Assembly: GCA_008933995.1 (NCBI GenBank)
Contig: WARS01000026.1
Span: forward strand, 8,939,001 to 9,003,000
Length of the DNA stretch: 64,000 nt
Direction of reading: 5' to 3'
Source of the DNA: Datnioides undecimradiatus
Lineage: Eukaryota > Chordata > Actinopteri > Lobotiformes > Datnioididae
Shown piece by piece: positions 60,741-64,000 of the stretch; the stretch's first letter is position 1, and each line of letters begins with the position of its first letter. The notes under the pieces are model-generated. The model was given only the letters and a program-made list of their open reading frames with translations. It made no database searches and was not told where the DNA came from. The position numbers and the translations under genes are program-made.

Positions 60741-63700
60741 ATAAGGGTGATAAGTGATAAAAAAGCATTCATGTGAAGACAACCGCTCTCTTTGGAAGCA
60801 GTAGAAAGCAAAAAAGAAAACAACATTGTGTTGCCCCTTCCAGATTAAAAGGCACTTAAGAGGATGGAATTTAGATAATAACAAAAATAATAAACAATTT
60901 GAAAATATTTTCTTGTGTTACTTTCCCATCATTTGTATTTGATTACATTATTGTACATATCAAGAGGCTATGTGGGATTTATATGGGGTTTTGTTGTGGC
61001 TGGAGAGAGACGTGGCTGCATCTCAGAACAAATGAAACACCTTTTTAATGCATGTTGTGAAAAATCTCAGCTATTGATCTCAGACACAACTACAGTCTTG
61101 GTGAAATCAAGTGGACCAAATAAATAAAGTCAGTAGTACCTTTTCATTACAGATCAACTATTCAGGATAATTAAATTCTTTTCACCTCTCTCTGTTTTCT
61201 AAATATAAACTCAATCGTACACATCCCTGTCCCAGATACATTACAGCTCCACCTTCAGTTATTAAACTGTCAGTCCTCATCAGGTGGACTGAAAATGCCT
61301 CAAAGGCGCAAACGTCCCTTATTTGTCATTTGCAGCCCATGAGATTTCACAGAAAAGATTAAAATAGTAAGTGTGGGTGTACAGTTTGTTTTATTGGACA
61401 TGCTGCTCATAAGCATACATTTATAATGTGAAGAATGGGTTTAAGCTTGCATTAAGAGAAGTTAGTGACCCAAACAGTCCAAACACACAGACAACAGGAT
61501 ATCCAGGAATTGAATTATGGTTGTGTTTGGACTTTACTAAAGGAAAGTTCATTTGTTACCTCATAAACTGTTGAATCATAAACATTAAACATGTCATGTG
61601 TTATGAAATTCAAATTCAAAGATCGTCCATCCCGTCCTACTTAATCCCATAAATTTTTTAAAAACTTCATGTTCACTTCACTAGTTGATTTGGAGGAAGC
61701 ATGAGCAAATATCAAGCAGAGGTGGAAGAAAGCCACATTATCTTGTTTGGTGAAATATTTTTAAACCGAGCATGAGGTCTGTGGGTGATGTGGATCTCGT
61801 GGTTGCTAATAAAACGCATCAGGGGTAAATTGGTTCTTGTGTGTTCAGGAATGTGTTTGTGTGTGCACTAGAGGTGAAAAAGAACTTTTAAAGTGGCCAA
61901 ACCCCAGTATAGTCTAAATAATCATAGACAGTTGTTGTTTCATGTGTTTTTTAATGTGGAAGTACACAATTTGATAATTGGGCCACTGATCATGACACAT
62001 CAATACTTAGAAAAACATTTAATGTATCATTAAAAATGCACTTTTTAGACGGCTGATTATTGTTTTGCATGAAAAGTGTGATCTGCAAAATAACTAGCTC
62101 GTAACTAGGCTAACTGCAGTGGTAAAATAAATGTAGTGGTAAAGCAAAGTATTTTCCTTGAGTGTCACAAAAATGGAAAAACTTTGTTAAATGATTTATG
62201 TGTCACTTGGGGACAGAAAAAAAAGGTCATGAACTTCCCCTTTATCACTCTTGTTGGATTAACTTCCATGGAGACATAGGACACATCATGTGGTTGGTCG
62301 GAAAACATGACTAAATGTGACTTGAGTAGAACGTTATACATTATTGGGTCAATAAACATTTCTGAGTCACTGTCATTTGTTCATTTGTTTGTGTGTGGAA
62401 GTGGCTCATTGTTGCCCCTTGTGGCCACAGGAGTAAGAAACACAACTGAAACTGTGATTACATCCCAGAGTGGACCCATACATGGACAGCTGCTTACATG
62501 AAGGACAGACAGAGGTTCTGTTTATTTAGTCTTCTTGGAGGTTAGCCCCCCACATATGAGCATTACATCAATGTCATAACGTAGCATGCACAGGCATAAC
62601 AAAACGGTGGTGTGTGGACGTCCACACTGACACATACACCCTCTGATCATGACATTTACACCATACAGACCCTATTGGTTCCTCACATTTGTGGAAAGCA
62701 AGCTTTCGCCTTGAGGTTTTCAGCAAGCAGCCTACCAGTAGATGTTTTTTGCTCATTGTCCTCCAGGGGCAGTAGTGAGTTTGACACACCACAACGATTT
62801 ATAAAATGAGACTGCCCTAGGACACTTACTTGGTCAAACCGTGGGACTTTGGAAGTGTTTTTCAGACAGTTTTTTTTTTTCAGTTTTTCCATTTTGAAGG
62901 TTTGTCTGGCTAATGTACATCTGATTAACTGCCTCAACTCCATTTACCAGCTGCACTCATCCACTTCCCTGAGCTGAGTTATCAGGGATTGTCTCACCAG
63001 AGCTGAATCATTTCTGTCTGTTTAATAAACATCGGCCCAATATTTACCCTCATTTTAGCTCTGCTTGCTGTTTCTGAAAATTGTCTTTGTGGTGAGTGGT
63101 AACTTGAGCAAATACAGACAAGTTATAAAGCTAAAACTATTGAAAGATTATTTGAAAGATGTAGAAAGCTCAGTGGAGCCGAGAAGAACTGCTGAGTCAG
63201 TAGGATAATTCCCTGTGGGTCCGTCCATACGATCAAAACCTTTCATACACAAGTAATCAGCTATAGAGTACATTTACTCAAACTGCTTTTTGGTATAGTG
63301 GTGCTTGAATAAATACAGTTACCTACCAGTGTGCAGACGTGCATAGTGAACATTTCCCACAAACAGCACACAGAAAAACACTGTGGGACTTTGCATGAAT
63401 AACCACCTTTGCCTTTTTGAATTCTCATTGCTTTGCTTGCCAGACTAAAGTCAACACAACCCTTTTCCCTCCATCGCTGCAATGTTCTCTGTGCCTGAAT
63501 AATTCAATATTGCTCACTGTCTGCTCCTGTTGTGTACTGCATGGTTAAGAACCAGTGAAGGGGAAGGCTCAATGCATGGGGACAGGCCTTGTTTTCTACG
63601 CCTGCAGCCAAGCGTGTGTCTTATGTAAGGACTGGGAGGAGGGGGGGTACTGAGTACAACATGCACTGCATGACAACTCATGCCACTTTGTCATCATGTG

Positions 63701-64000
63701 TCCTGTCCATCCTGACTCTTATTTTCTGTGTGCCATGACGTCACTATTGCCCTAAATTTAATGAGCGGTCAAAATGATCGCCGTGAACGGTTCCCCGTTG
63801 TAAAATATTTAATTTTCTGTCATTCTGTTGTTCTTCTGAAGCCTTCTTTGAGTCGGTCCTTGTTTCCATATTTGCCTTGAGCTTTTTATCTTCATCTCAC
63901 TCGTCCCCACCCCCACACCCTCCTTGGTCTTCTCTTAACTGGCAGACATTTTGACAGGACAATCACAATTACCATTTTAGACTTCTTAAGGAGCACTTTA

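Overview
The window is vertebrate genomic DNA, almost certainly from a spiny-rayed teleost. Its genes are split by GT-AG introns, the predicted proteins match vertebrate families, the csf1 gene is of the short fish type, and the spacers hold degenerate repeats of kinds common in teleosts. There is no sign of bacterial or viral gene organisation. All identifications rest on recalled family sequences and on manual splicing; no database search was run.

Layout. 1-5,678: non-coding, with two degenerate repeats. 5,679-6,829 (+): two-exon orphan GPCR related to GPR139/GPR142. 9,451-19,493 (-): eif2d, 15 coding exons, 597 aa, with a dead L2-type LINE in its largest intron. 19,494-20,859: the shared upstream region of eif2d and mapkapk2. 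20,860-28,146 (+): mapkapk2 (MK2), 10 coding exons, 384 aa. 32,234-34,734 (+): fibromodulin (fmod), two coding exons plus an inferred upstream non-coding exon. 37,478-43,046 (-): csf1, 8 coding exons, 268 aa, membrane-anchored. 47,992-51,633 (-): renin (ren), 9 exons, 396 aa. 54,913-56,134 (-): a 5'-truncated, frameshifted R4/Dong-like LINE inside a TG/TA microsatellite. 56,315-64,000: no gene recognised; two repeat copies.

All five named genes were spliced by hand. Every junction keeps the reading frame, and the joined proteins end at natural stops with the expected family C-termini. EIF2D, MAPKAPK2, FMOD and REN all lie on human 1q32, so the block is conserved synteny. CSF1 (human 1p13) sits between fmod and ren here, and no il10 exon was recognised beside mapkapk2.

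The genes do not form a pathway. They cover translation reinitiation/initiation (eif2d), p38 stress signalling (mapkapk2), collagen matrix (fmod), macrophage growth (csf1) and the renin-angiotensin system (ren). I found no convincing new biological system. The most interesting items are the LINE inside the microsatellite, the basic fibromodulin N-terminus, a possible small upstream exon between eif2d and mapkapk2, and one orphan exon-like segment near 52.7 kb.
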